Below are positions 41,862-49,684 of a stretch of DNA of 64,000 bases, in pieces. The notes under the pieces are model-generated. The model had not been told where the DNA came from. It saw only the letters and a list, made by a program, of their open reading frames with translations, and did no database searches. Origin of the DNA: CAZEBW01 sp964510205. GTDB taxonomy: Bacteria; Chloroflexota; Anaerolineae; VGOG01. Position 1 is the first letter of the stretch; each line of letters opens with the position of its first letter. Made by a program: the position numbers and the translations under genes. The stretch covers positions 1-64,000 of the forward strand of contig CAZEBW010000013.1 of the NCBI GenBank assembly GCA_964510205.1, in the 5' to 3' direction.

Positions 41862-41996
41862 TGGCTCCTATTCTACTACAACTGGCGTGAATTTGCAAGC
41901 AGGAGAATCTTCTGCCGTAGGTCCAGCACCTGATGGGCTAGTAGAGATGAACTTTTGACCCTGCCTCAAGGTATAGATTGGGGAGAGCTTTCGCCA

Positions 41997-42025
41997 TTAC
42001 CATTTTTCGCCAAATCTGGTATAAT
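41997..42025 (+). promoter_or_regulatory. Possible promoter upstream of moxR
   Basis: TTACCA (41997-42002), 17-base spacer, TATAAT (42020-42025) with TG upstream. The leader to moxR would be about 320 bases and contains two repeats; no gene is seen between 41862 and 42348. Confidence 0.55.
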
Positions 42026-42073
42026 TCACCCCAGGATGCTGGTACGTTGGTAGTTGGACAATGTTAAGTTAAT

Positions 42074-42159
42074 GTCATTGCGAGCCCCGCAGGGGCGAAG
42101 CAATCTCCTATCCGCAACTTGGGGATTGCTTCGGCGCAAACAGCACGCCTCGCAATGAC
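42074..42159. repeat. GTCATTGCGAGC palindromic element, copy 4
   Basis: 86 bp with ends GTCATTGCGAGC / CCTCGCAATGAC and inner GAAGCAATC / GATTGCTTC, in the moxR leader. Confidence 0.88.
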
Positions 42160-42218
42160 GGTGGCGCGGGAGTTAACATTGTCAAGGTAGGTACAGTAGA
42201 TCCAGATTTCAAGCTCCA

Positions 42219-42262
42219 AGCGGACGACGGTCCGCGCCTTCACCGCTGGACTATCGTCCGGC
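42219..42262. repeat. GCGGACG palindromic repeat, copy 1
   Basis: AGCGGACGACGGTCCGCG followed by CCGCTGGACTATCGTCCGGC; a near copy is at 56137-56180 (AGCGGACGGCAGTCCGCG, CCGCTGGACGATCGCCCG). Confidence 0.75.
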
Positions 42263-42348
42263 TAGAGCAAACTGGATCCACCTCGTATCTAATGTACTAA
42301 TCTACCCGTTTCCCAATCCACCATTTTATCCGAGAGGAGCACACCACC

Positions 42349-43302
42349 ATGAAAGACGTTCAAGCGATCGCCGAAAGAATCGCCAACAACGTGGAGAAGG
42401 TCATCATCGGCAAGCGCGGGGAGATACAGCTCACCCTGGTGGGCCTGCTCTGCCGAGGCCACCTGCTCATCGAGGACGTGCCGGGCGTGGGCAAGACGAT
42501 GCTGGCCCGCTCCATCGCCAAATCCATCGGCTGCACGTTTCGGCGCATCCAGTTCACCCCAGACATGCTGCCCAGCGACGTGACCGGGGTGTCGGTGTTC
42601 AATCAGAAGACGTGCGAGTTCGAGTTCCGCCCCGGCCCGGTGATGGCCCAGATCGTCCTCACCGACGAGATCAACCGCGCCACCCCCAAAACCCAGTCGG
42701 CCCTGCTGGAGGCCATGCAGGAGCGACAGGTCACGGTGGATGGCGTCACCTACCCCATCCCTGAGCCCTTCCTCGTCCTAGCCACCCAAAACCCCATCGA
42801 GTACGAAGGCACCTTCCCCCTACCCGAGGCCCAGTTGGACCGCTTCATGATGCGCATCAGCCTCGGCTACCCCAGCCCCGAGGACGAGATCGCCATCCTC
42901 GACTCGCAGCAGTACCTGCATCCCGTGGAGACGCTTGAGCAAGCCATAGAGGCCCGCGAGCTGCTGGACGCTCAAGAGAAGGTCAAGGAAGTTTATGTAG
43001 ACTCCCTAGTCAAGGAGTACATCGTGAACCTGGTAGACGCCACACGTCACCATCCCGATATCTATCTCGGGGCCAGCCCGCGTGGGAGTTTGGCGCTCTA
43101 CAAAACCGGTCGAGCGCGAGCCGCCATCCTGGGCCGCGACTACGTCATCCCCGATGACATCAAAGCCCTGGCCATGCCCACCCTGGCCCACCGCCTGATC
43201 GTCAGCCCCTCGGCCCGCATCAAGGAGATTGACCCCAGAGCCGTCGTCGAGGAGACCCTCCAATCCGTTCCCGTGCCCGGCACCCGGGCCCGCGTTCGAT
43301 AG
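42349..43302 (+). CDS. MoxR-family AAA+ ATPase
   Basis: 317 residues. Walker A is VPGVGKT (44-50), Walker B is IVLTDE (Asp106, Glu107), and sensor 1 ATQNP and the arginine-rich sensor region are present. MoxR ATPases work with DUF58/VWA proteins as chaperones that mature metallo- or multi-subunit enzymes. ATG 42349 has GAGAGGAG eight to nine bases upstream. The usual DUF58 partner lies 2.2 kb downstream, separated by a radical SAM gene. Confidence 0.93.
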   Translation: MKDVQAIAERIANNVEKVIIGKRGEIQLTLVGLLCRGHLLIEDVPGVGKTMLARSIAKSIGCTFRRIQFTPDMLPSDVTGVSVFNQKTCEFEFRPGPVMAQIVLTDEINRATPKTQSALLEAMQERQVTVDGVTYPIPEPFLVLATQNPIEYEGTFPLPEAQLDRFMMRISLGYPSPEDEIAILDSQQYLHPVETLEQAIEARELLDAQEKVKEVYVDSLVKEYIVNLVDATRHHPDIYLGASPRGSLALYKTGRARAAILGRDYVIPDDIKALAMPTLAHRLIVSPSARIKEIDPRAVVEETLQSVPVPGTRARVR

Positions 43303-43319
43303 AAAGCGACCCAATTTTA

Positions 43320-43353
43320 AGGTGCAACGCACTTTCCGAAGTGCGTTGCACCT
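43320..43353. repeat. AGGTGCAACGCACTT palindrome, copy 1
   Basis: AGGTGCAACGCACTT and its exact complement AAGTGCGTTGCACCT are separated by four bases, between moxR and the radical SAM gene. Copies at 52380-52412 and 57308-57353. Confidence 0.9.
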
Positions 43354-43382
43354 GGTCTGCACACTAGAAAGAGCCCAATCCT

Positions 43383-45173
43383 ATGCCCAAGACAAACCTA
43401 GTTCTACTCCACGCGCCCAGCGTCTACGACTTCCGCCAGGAGTCCATTCTCTACGGCCCAGTGAGCGACGTGGTGCCCTCCACCACGGTGTTCGAGATGT
43501 ATCCCATCGGCTTCACCACCCTGGCCGAGCACCTGGAGCGCCACGGCCTGCGGGTGCGCATCGTCAACCTGGCGGTGCGCATGTTGAACAACGCCAAGTT
43601 CGACGTGGAGAAGCAGATCCGCCGCCTCAAGCCCGATGCCTTCGGCATTGACCTCCACTGGCTGCCCCACGCTCACGGAGCGGTGGAAGTCGCCAAGATC
43701 GTCAAGAAGGTCCACCCCCACACTCCCGTCATCTTCGGCGGGCTCTCAGCTACCTATTACCACCAGGAACTGATGGACTATCCCGCCGTGGACTACGTGG
43801 TGCGAGGCGATTCCACCGAGGAGCCGCTGCGGCAACTGATGCACTGCATCGTGGAGGGCAGCGACCCACACGAGGTGCCCAACCTCACCTGGCGGGATGA
43901 TCAGGGGCAGGTGCAGATCAACCCCATTGCCTACAGCCCCCAAGACCTGGATGGCGTCCTCATTGACTACAGCTACGTGGTCAGGGCCGTAGCCCGCTAT
44001 CGCGACCTGGCCAACTTCGTCCCCTTCCAACGCTGGTTGGGCTACCCGATCACCGCCGCCCTCACCTGTCGGGGCTGCCGCCACAACTGCCTGACCTGCG
44101 GCGGCTCGGCGCGGGCCTTTCGCGAATTCTACGGACGAGCCAAGCCAGCCTTCCGTTCCCCCGAGGCGCTGGCCCAGGACATCAGAAACATCCAGCGTTT
44201 CAGCAAGGGGCCGGTCTTCGTGCTGGGCGACATCCGCCAGCCCGGCATGGAGCACGCCGAGCGTTTCCTGAAAGCGATCGAGGGCTTCGACGGCCAGTTG
44301 ATGCTGGAGTTCTTCGGCCCTGCCTCCCGCGACTTCCTGCAGAAGCTGGGCAAAGCGGCGCCCAACTTCGTCCTGGAGATCTCGCCGGAGTCCCACGACG
44401 AGGAGGTGCGCCGCACTTTTGGCCGGCCCTACTCCAACCAGGCGCTAGAGGACACCATCGGCTACGCCCTGGAAGCCGGCTGCCAGCGTCTGGACCTGTT
44501 CTTCATGATCGGCCTGGCCAAACAGACCTATCAGACAGTCATGGGGACGGTGGATTACTGCGACCACCTGCTGCGGCGCTTCAACAAACCCGCCGACCTT
44601 ACTTCGTACGTCCACCCGTTCATCTCGCCGCTGGCCCCCTTCCTCGATCCCGGCAGCCTGGCCTTTGAACAGCCAGAAGCCCACGGCTATCGGCTCTTTC
44701 ACCGCAGCTTGGAGGAACATCGCCAGGCGCTGCTGCAGCCTAGCTGGAAGTACGTGCTCAACTACGAGACGGAGTGGATGAATCGCGATGAGATCGTGGC
44801 CAGCACCTACGAGGCCGGGCTGCGCCTCAACGCCATCAAGGCTCGCCACGGCCTGGTGGATGGCCAGCGGGCCGAAGCGGTCGAAAAGCGCATCCGCAAA
44901 GCCATCAACCTGGCCAGGCAGATAGACGACATCGTGGGCATCCCCGATGAGAGACGGCGCAAGAAGCTGCTGACGGCCCTCAAGCCTCAGGTGGACGCCG
45001 CCAACCTATCCACCGTGTGCGACAAGCGCGAGTTGGAGCTGCCTCTGGGATTGCTCAAGCTGAACATACCCAGAGCCGCCATGCTTCTCTTGAACGATTT
45101 CGTAACCAAAATGATCAAGGGAGCTAGAAGAATAGCAGGCTACCCCGCTGCGGAGGGGCGTCCTCGCCCATAG
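43383..45173 (+). CDS. B12-binding-domain radical SAM protein (1)
   Basis: 596 residues. The N-terminal cobalamin-binding-like Rossmann domain (about 5-165, with VIFGGLSATYY) lacks the classical DxHxxG. The radical SAM domain has Cys232-x3-Cys236-x2-Cys239 in CRGCRHNCLTCGG, with an additional Cys229. A long C-terminal region (450-590) is helical. Such proteins methylate unactivated carbons or rearrange skeletons; the substrate is unknown. The start ATG 43383 has AAAGAGCC upstream. It sits between moxR and DUF58, which are normally adjacent. Confidence 0.85.
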   Translation: MPKTNLVLLHAPSVYDFRQESILYGPVSDVVPSTTVFEMYPIGFTTLAEHLERHGLRVRIVNLAVRMLNNAKFDVEKQIRRLKPDAFGIDLHWLPHAHGAVEVAKIVKKVHPHTPVIFGGLSATYYHQELMDYPAVDYVVRGDSTEEPLRQLMHCIVEGSDPHEVPNLTWRDDQGQVQINPIAYSPQDLDGVLIDYSYVVRAVARYRDLANFVPFQRWLGYPITAALTCRGCRHNCLTCGGSARAFREFYGRAKPAFRSPEALAQDIRNIQRFSKGPVFVLGDIRQPGMEHAERFLKAIEGFDGQLMLEFFGPASRDFLQKLGKAAPNFVLEISPESHDEEVRRTFGRPYSNQALEDTIGYALEAGCQRLDLFFMIGLAKQTYQTVMGTVDYCDHLLRRFNKPADLTSYVHPFISPLAPFLDPGSLAFEQPEAHGYRLFHRSLEEHRQALLQPSWKYVLNYETEWMNRDEIVASTYEAGLRLNAIKARHGLVDGQRAEAVEKRIRKAINLARQIDDIVGIPDERRRKKLLTALKPQVDAANLSTVCDKRELELPLGLLKLNIPRAAMLLLNDFVTKMIKGARRIAGYPAAEGRPRP

Positions 45174-45475
45174 GCATCAAGCTAACGCCAAAGTTGGACA
45201 GAAGCGCCGGCTGAGTAGGGCCTGGAACACAGTGGAAGGTCCGTATCGAAGCCAAGCGGCTTTGCGGAACCCGCTCCCTTGGTTTCGATACGCTCTCCGC
45301 TGGTTTCGACAACGGGCGGTCTTTGCCCGCCTCAACCCAAGCCGCTGCGAGCTACTCAAGCGGCGGTCGCTGGTCTTAGCTTGATGCGCATGGCGTCCTC
45401 GCCCCGACTTCGTGGCCAAGCCGCCCTTGGATCAGGGCGGGGACGCCCCTTGATAGCGGTTGAGGTGTTGAATAA
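45174..45475. other. Intergenic region of stacked palindromic repeats
   Basis: GAGGGGCGTCCTCGCCC near the left end pairs with GGGCGGGGACGCCCC at the right. Inside are GTATCGAAGCCAAG / CTTGGTTTCGATAC (about 45238-45292) and a copy of the unit GCGCCGGCTGAG that is also found at about 37665. No gene is seen. It looks like nested REP-type insertions. Confidence 0.6.
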
Positions 45476-46774
45476 ATGAAAAGCAATCGTCTCGTTTTCC
45501 TCTTGGGACTGGCCTGCCTGATCGCAGCCCTCGCCACAGGGCGGGACCTGTTCTACAACCTGACCTACTTCATCGCCGCCATCATCGTCCTCTCCTACCT
45601 CTGGACCTGGACGAGCATCCGCTGGGTGCACGTCGCCCGTCACCTGTGGGCCAGGAAGGCCGAGGTCGGCAAGACCTACGAGGAGAGATTCGTGGTGCGC
45701 AACACCGGCCTCCTGCCCAAGCTGTGGCTGGAAGTGCGCGACCACTCAGAGCTGCCCGACCATCAAGCCAGCCAGGTACTCAACTCGTTTGGAGCGAGAA
45801 AAGAGCGGGGTTGGACCGTCAGGACCCTCTGCCGACAGCGTGGCCGCTTCAGCCTGGGCCCCATCACCCTGAGCGGCGGCGATCCCTTTGGCCTGTTCAG
45901 GATGCAGCGCGAGCTGCCCCAGACCACGCCCATCATCGTCTACCCGGCCATTGTCGAGCTCACACACTTCGCCACCCCCAGCGGGCAACTGCCGGGAGGA
46001 GAGGCCATCCAGCGCCGCACACATTATGTCACCACCAACGTGCGCGGGGTGCGGGACTACGCGCCGGGCGACAGCTTCAACCGCATTCACTGGCCCTCCA
46101 CGGCCCGCAAGGGACGGCTGGTGGTCAAGGAGTTCGAGCTAGACCCTATGGCCGATGTATGGCTCTTCTTGGACATGGACAGGGACGTTCAAGCGGAGCT
46201 AGAATGGCAGCCCAGTCTCCTGAGACGTGAGCCGGCCCTCCTTTGGACCAAGCGGCCCGGGCTAGAGTTGGCTCCCTCCACCGAAGAATACGGTGTGACC
46301 GTCACCGCCTCCCTAGCCAAGTACTTCATCATCCGAAACAGAGCGGTGGGCATGGTCTCCTATGCTCAGCAGCGCGAAGTGATTCCCGCTGACCGAGGCG
46401 AGCGCCAGCTCTCCAAGATGTTGGAGACCCTGGCCGTGATCAAGGGCGTGGGCAAAATCTCGCTGGCCCAGATGCTGGCCGCTGAGGGCATGCACCTCGT
46501 GCGAGGCACCACCATCGTCGTCATCACCTCCTCGCCCGACAAAGACTGGGTGATCGCTTCGCGCCACCTGGAGCAGCGAGGCTTGAGGGTCGTCGCCGTG
46601 CTCATCGCGCCCGACAGCTTCGGCGGGGCGTGGACGATGGAAGAGGTGAAAGCCGAGTTGGCTGCCAGCGGCACCCCCACCTACGTGGTCAGAGAGGGCG
46701 ACAATATCGCGGAGACGCTGAGCCAAAGAGCATGGGGCCTCGTTGAGCGGCCTCGCTACATTTTGAGGAGGTGA
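45476..46774 (+). CDS. DUF58-domain protein (MoxR partner)
   Basis: 432 residues: two N-terminal membrane helices (about 7-23, 27-45), a beta-rich middle, and the DUF58 core with RGVRDYAPGDSFNRIHWPST and the VWA-like strand VWLFLDMD. It should anchor at the membrane and cooperate with a MoxR ATPase. The region 205-300 is longer than usual. ATG 45476 follows GGTGTTGAATAA, a weak ribosome site. Confidence 0.9.
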   Translation: MKSNRLVFLLGLACLIAALATGRDLFYNLTYFIAAIIVLSYLWTWTSIRWVHVARHLWARKAEVGKTYEERFVVRNTGLLPKLWLEVRDHSELPDHQASQVLNSFGARKERGWTVRTLCRQRGRFSLGPITLSGGDPFGLFRMQRELPQTTPIIVYPAIVELTHFATPSGQLPGGEAIQRRTHYVTTNVRGVRDYAPGDSFNRIHWPSTARKGRLVVKEFELDPMADVWLFLDMDRDVQAELEWQPSLLRREPALLWTKRPGLELAPSTEEYGVTVTASLAKYFIIRNRAVGMVSYAQQREVIPADRGERQLSKMLETLAVIKGVGKISLAQMLAAEGMHLVRGTTIVVITSSPDKDWVIASRHLEQRGLRVVAVLIAPDSFGGAWTMEEVKAELAASGTPTYVVREGDNIAETLSQRAWGLVERPRYILRR

Positions 46775-46989
46775 TACCCACGCCTCCTCCGACACACCGT
46801 AATTTTCTATAGTGTTTCAAGGGACGAAAGCGATAACGACCCCACACGGTTCTGGACCTACGTCGTCGCATCCTTGCAGACACAGCAACCCGATTTTGGC
46901 GAAGCGCCACTCAGTTTGCTTCAATCCTCCCAGCCCCACCGATCGAGACGCTTCTGACTGACGTGATAGATGCACCTGACCAGGTCGAA

Positions 46990-47035
46990 AACCCCCCAGA
47001 TGGTCGTTGCATCTGGGGGGTTTTTGTTGTATAAT
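46990..47035 (+). promoter_or_regulatory. Fused hairpin terminator and promoter, copy A
   Basis: ACCCCCCAGAT / ATCTGGGGGGT hairpin with a T run (46990-47025). Its loop and 3' arm contain TTGCAT (47007-47012), and exactly 17 bases on is TATAAT (47030-47035). The element therefore ends incoming transcription while starting new transcription. Between 46775 and 46989 I see nothing else. Confidence 0.75.
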
Positions 47036-47059
47036 GTAGGCACAACAATAATCAGGAGA

Positions 47060-47184
47060 TCTCCCGGAAAGTCCTTGGGAATGCTCCCAGCCCCCGTCCC
47101 CTGTTAGCGAAGCGGCGGCGTCGCCAGCGAAATCACCTCGCGGAAATCGCCCCGGGGACGGGGCTCAGAGCACTTTCCGGGAGA
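47060..47184 (+). ncRNA. Structured element in the leader of the GNAT gene
   Basis: TCTCCCGGAAAGT (47060-47072) pairs perfectly with ACTTTCCGGGAGA (47172-47184). Inside are a short hairpin TTGGGA-atgc-TCCCA and a second helix CCCCGTCCCC (47092-47101) / GGGGACGGGG (47154-47163). Together they form a three-way-junction-like fold about 25 bases after the promoter. It could be a cis-regulatory RNA, a small RNA or a MITE; I do not recognise a known class. Confidence 0.45.
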
Positions 47185-47299
47185 GCTCCAGGTTGTCATC
47201 GCCGTGGAGGGAGAAACCGAGGGCGTGCTGCAGCCGTGAGGGATCATTTCGATTGAAGACGCCTGAGCTTCCCCAAAACAACCCGCCCGGAGGAAGGCA

Positions 47300-47866
47300 A
47301 TGCAAACGGAGAATACCGAAGTAGTCACCCTGCGCGACGGCACGACAGTGACCATTCGCCCCATCCGCCCGGACGACGCGCCCCGTCTGCAAGCTCTCTT
47401 CTATCGGCTCTCGCCGCAGAGCATCGCCCTTCGTTTTCTGGGTCATCCCAAGGAGCTGCCAGCCGAAGAGGCAGAGCGACTGGCCAACGTGGACTACCAC
47501 CAACGGATGGCGCTGGTGGCCACGCGCCAGCACAGTGATGAAGAGCACATCATCGCTGTGGCGCGCTATGCGGTAGACCCAGCGGGCCAGTCCGACGTGG
47601 CCGAGGCGGCGATTGTGGTGGAAGACGAGTACCAGAAGCAAGGGCTGGGAACGCTCCTGCTGACACGGTTGGTGGCCTACGCCCAGGCGCACGGCATCCG
47701 CGCCTTCCGGGCTACAGTCCGCCAGGACAACATCCAGATCATGCGATTCGTCAGAAAAAGCGGCCTACCCGCCGAAAGGAATCTGGACGCAGGTGCATGG
47801 GACGTCCTGGTGAAGCTGGATGCCGAAGCTGTCCACAGAGCCTCCCAACAGGCTCTAAACAGATGA
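47300..47866 (+). CDS. GNAT-family N-acetyltransferase
   Basis: 188 residues. The acetyl-CoA motif A is VEDEYQKQGLGTLLLTRLV. The N-terminal RPIRPDDAPRLQALFYRLSP and YRLSPQSIALRFLG resemble the acetyltransferase domain of Pat-type protein acetyltransferases, so a lysine-acetylating role is possible. ATG 47300 has GGAGGAAGGCA upstream. The leader contains a fused terminator-promoter and a structured element. Confidence 0.9.
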   Translation: MQTENTEVVTLRDGTTVTIRPIRPDDAPRLQALFYRLSPQSIALRFLGHPKELPAEEAERLANVDYHQRMALVATRQHSDEEHIIAVARYAVDPAGQSDVAEAAIVVEDEYQKQGLGTLLLTRLVAYAQAHGIRAFRATVRQDNIQIMRFVRKSGLPAERNLDAGAWDVLVKLDAEAVHRASQQALNR

Positions 47867-47884
47867 TAGTCCGCTCTGCCGAGT

Positions 47885-47913
47885 TTGACTTGCTCCAAAC
47901 GTAGTGTTATAAT
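47885..47913 (+). promoter_or_regulatory. Promoter of the AIM24-like gene
   Basis: TTGACT (47885-47890), 17-base spacer, TATAAT (47908-47913), 57 bases before the start. Confidence 0.85.
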
Positions 47914-47970
47914 CTGTCTGTTCTGTGGGAGCAGCGATATACCCAAATACAATACAGGAGGCTAGTGACA

Positions 47971-48759
47971 ATGAGAGCGCACGAGGTTGATTACCAGATT
48001 TTTGGCGACGACCTCCAGTTCGTGGAGATCGAACTGGACCCCGGCGAGACGGTGATCGCAGAGGCCGGGATGATGATGTACATGGAGGACGGCATCGGCT
48101 TTGAGACCAAGATGGGGGATGGCTCCAATCCGAGGGCTGGTTTCATGGACAAGCTGGTGAGTGCTGGGAAGCGGGCCATCACCGGCGAATCGCTGTTCTT
48201 GACGCACTTTACCAATACCACAGGCCAGGGCAAACGACACGCAGCCTTTGGCGCGCCCTATCCGGGCAAGATCATCGCCATTGACCTAGACGACACCAAC
48301 GGCGAGTTGATCTGCCAGAAGGACTCCTTCCTGTGTGCGGCGATGGGCACCGAGTTGAGCATCGCCTTCAACAAGAGGCTGGGCACTGGCCTCTTCGGCG
48401 GCGAGGGCTTCATCCTCCAGCGGCTTCGCGGCGACGGCATGGTTTTCGTCCACGCCGGCGGCACCATCGTGGAGAAGAATCTCAACAACGGGAAGATCCT
48501 GGTAGACACCGGCTGCATCGTGGCCTTCGAGAACACCATAGACTACGACATCGAGCGGGCGGGCAACCTGAAATCCATGATCTTCGGCGGCGAGGGCCTG
48601 TTCCTGGCCACCCTGCGCGGCAGCGGCCGCATCTGGCTGCAATCGCTGCCCTTCTCCCGCCTGGCCGACCGCATCTTGGAATTCGCGCCCAAAGCCGGTG
48701 GGAAGGACATGGGCGAGGGCTCAATCGTAGGCGGGGCCATCAGGTTCCTGCAGCAGTAG
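47971..48759 (+). CDS. AIM24/TIGR00266-family protein
   Basis: 262 residues, a repeated beta-barrel fold: FVEIELDPGETVIAEAGMMM at the N-terminus, GGEGFILQRLRGDGMVFVHAGG in the middle and GGEGLFLATLRGSGRIWLQS in the second half. The function is not known in bacteria. ATG 47971 has AGGAGG nine bases upstream; a GTG two codons earlier is less likely. It has its own strong promoter. Confidence 0.88.
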   Translation: MRAHEVDYQIFGDDLQFVEIELDPGETVIAEAGMMMYMEDGIGFETKMGDGSNPRAGFMDKLVSAGKRAITGESLFLTHFTNTTGQGKRHAAFGAPYPGKIIAIDLDDTNGELICQKDSFLCAAMGTELSIAFNKRLGTGLFGGEGFILQRLRGDGMVFVHAGGTIVEKNLNNGKILVDTGCIVAFENTIDYDIERAGNLKSMIFGGEGLFLATLRGSGRIWLQSLPFSRLADRILEFAPKAGGKDMGEGSIVGGAIRFLQQ

Positions 48760-48770
48760 CAAGGCCTGGC

Positions 48771-48908
48771 GGAGTCCCGAACTTGTTCGGCCTCATCGCG
48801 CCACACTCCCAACGCGGTTGGGCTGCTACCCAAGATACAACCTTACAGCAACGGAGTCCCGAACTTGTTCGGGCTCACCGCACCACACCCCAACAAGTTG
48901 GGGACTCC
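48771..48908. repeat. GGAGTCCCGAACTTGTTCGG repeats, two copies
   Basis: 48771-48834 and 48853-48908. The second is an inverted repeat, GGAGTCCCGAACTTGTTCGG against CCCAACAAGTTGGGGACTCC; the first is a degenerate version ending in CAACGCGGTTGGGCTG. Confidence 0.8.
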
Positions 48909-48953
48909 GTCGCCCAAAGCGGCTAATTGGGGAAGTAGGGGTCCCACGACGCT

Positions 48954-49121
48954 ATGACTTACGATTTCGATCAGCGCATTGACCGCCGCCACTCCGACAG
49001 CGCCAAGTGGCGCCGCTGTGACCAAGACGTGCTGCCCCTGTGGATGGAAGAAGCTGAAATCCACCCACAACAATACCCAAGAGGGAGACCACCCCAATTT
49101 GCACTACCGCCAAATGTATGA
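48954..49121 (+). pseudogene. Remnant of a MalY/PatB-type C-S lyase (first ~30 codons)
   Basis: The open frame begins MTYDFDQRIDRRHSDSAKW, then VLPLW, which is the conserved N-terminus of PLP-dependent cystathionine beta-lyases of the MalY/PatB type. The similarity stops at about codon 31, and an unrelated 24-codon tail runs to a stop at 49119-49121. The PLP domain is absent. It is flanked upstream by palindromic repeats. Confidence 0.75.
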
Positions 49122-49127
49122 TACAAT
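49099..49127 (+). promoter_or_regulatory. Promoter of the DUF5668-like gene
   Basis: TTGCAC (49099-49104), 17-base spacer, TACAAT (49122-49127), 29 bases before the start at 49156. It overlaps the end of the malY remnant. Confidence 0.75.
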
Positions 49128-49155
49128 GCCGCTACATCTTTGAAAGGGGGAAATC

Positions 49156-49557
49156 ATGTCTGAGCGACCACGCGACGAGAAGGAAGAGAAGAACGAAAAG
49201 GACCAAGGAGATAGCTGGGACGAGAAGTGGCGCCGTGATCCGCTCAGCGCTGCCGGGTGGGCCCTGCTCCTCATCTGGGCCGGCCTGGTGCTGATCGCGA
49301 TCAATCTAGACCTCTTCGGCGCAGGTTGGGAGGCCTGGCCCCTCATTTTCATCGGAGCCGGGGTGATCGTGCTCCTGGGGGTGGTCATTCGCTTGCTGGT
49401 GCCAGCCTACCGGCGGCCAGTGACCGGCAGCATCATCTTTGGCTTCATCCTGCTGGGCATTGGGGTGGGGCAACTATTCCAGTGGGAGATCGTCGGAGCC
49501 CTGGTCCTGATCGCCATCGGGGTCAGCATTCTCCTGAGCCGCTTCATCCAGAGCTAG
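49156..49557 (+). CDS. Small membrane protein, LiaI/DUF5668-like
   Basis: 133 residues: a charged N-terminus (20 or more K/E/D), then four closely packed hydrophobic segments with the pattern WALLLIWAGLVLIAINL and WPLIFIGAGVIVLLG seen in the LiaI/LiaF-type transmembrane domain. ATG 49156 has AAAGGGGG upstream. Related domains occur in the genes at 53720 and 54815. Confidence 0.75.
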   Translation: MSERPRDEKEEKNEKDQGDSWDEKWRRDPLSAAGWALLLIWAGLVLIAINLDLFGAGWEAWPLIFIGAGVIVLLGVVIRLLVPAYRRPVTGSIIFGFILLGIGVGQLFQWEIVGALVLIAIGVSILLSRFIQS

Positions 49558-49560
49558 TCA

Positions 49561-49678
49561 CAAAGTGAGAAGCGAGTAATGCGTGACGAGTGATGAGTAC
49601 CACGGGGTGCCCTTAGACCAGTTCTCGGCCCCATTCCTCATCACTCGTTCCTCGTTACCCACTACCTGATCAAGGTAT
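49561..49678. repeat. GTGATGAG-type quasi-periodic inverted repeat
   Basis: GTGAGAAGCGAGTAATGCGT and GACGAGTGATGAGTA on the left are answered by CTCATCACTCGTTCCTCGTT on the right, about 60 bases apart. Confidence 0.7.
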
Positions 49679-49684
49679 TGCCTT

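Noticed and set aside
47060..47184. RNase P RNA or 6S RNA
   Set aside because: GGAAAGTCC hints at RNase P, but no other conserved segments are present and the length is far too short; the 6S-like central bubble is not evident.
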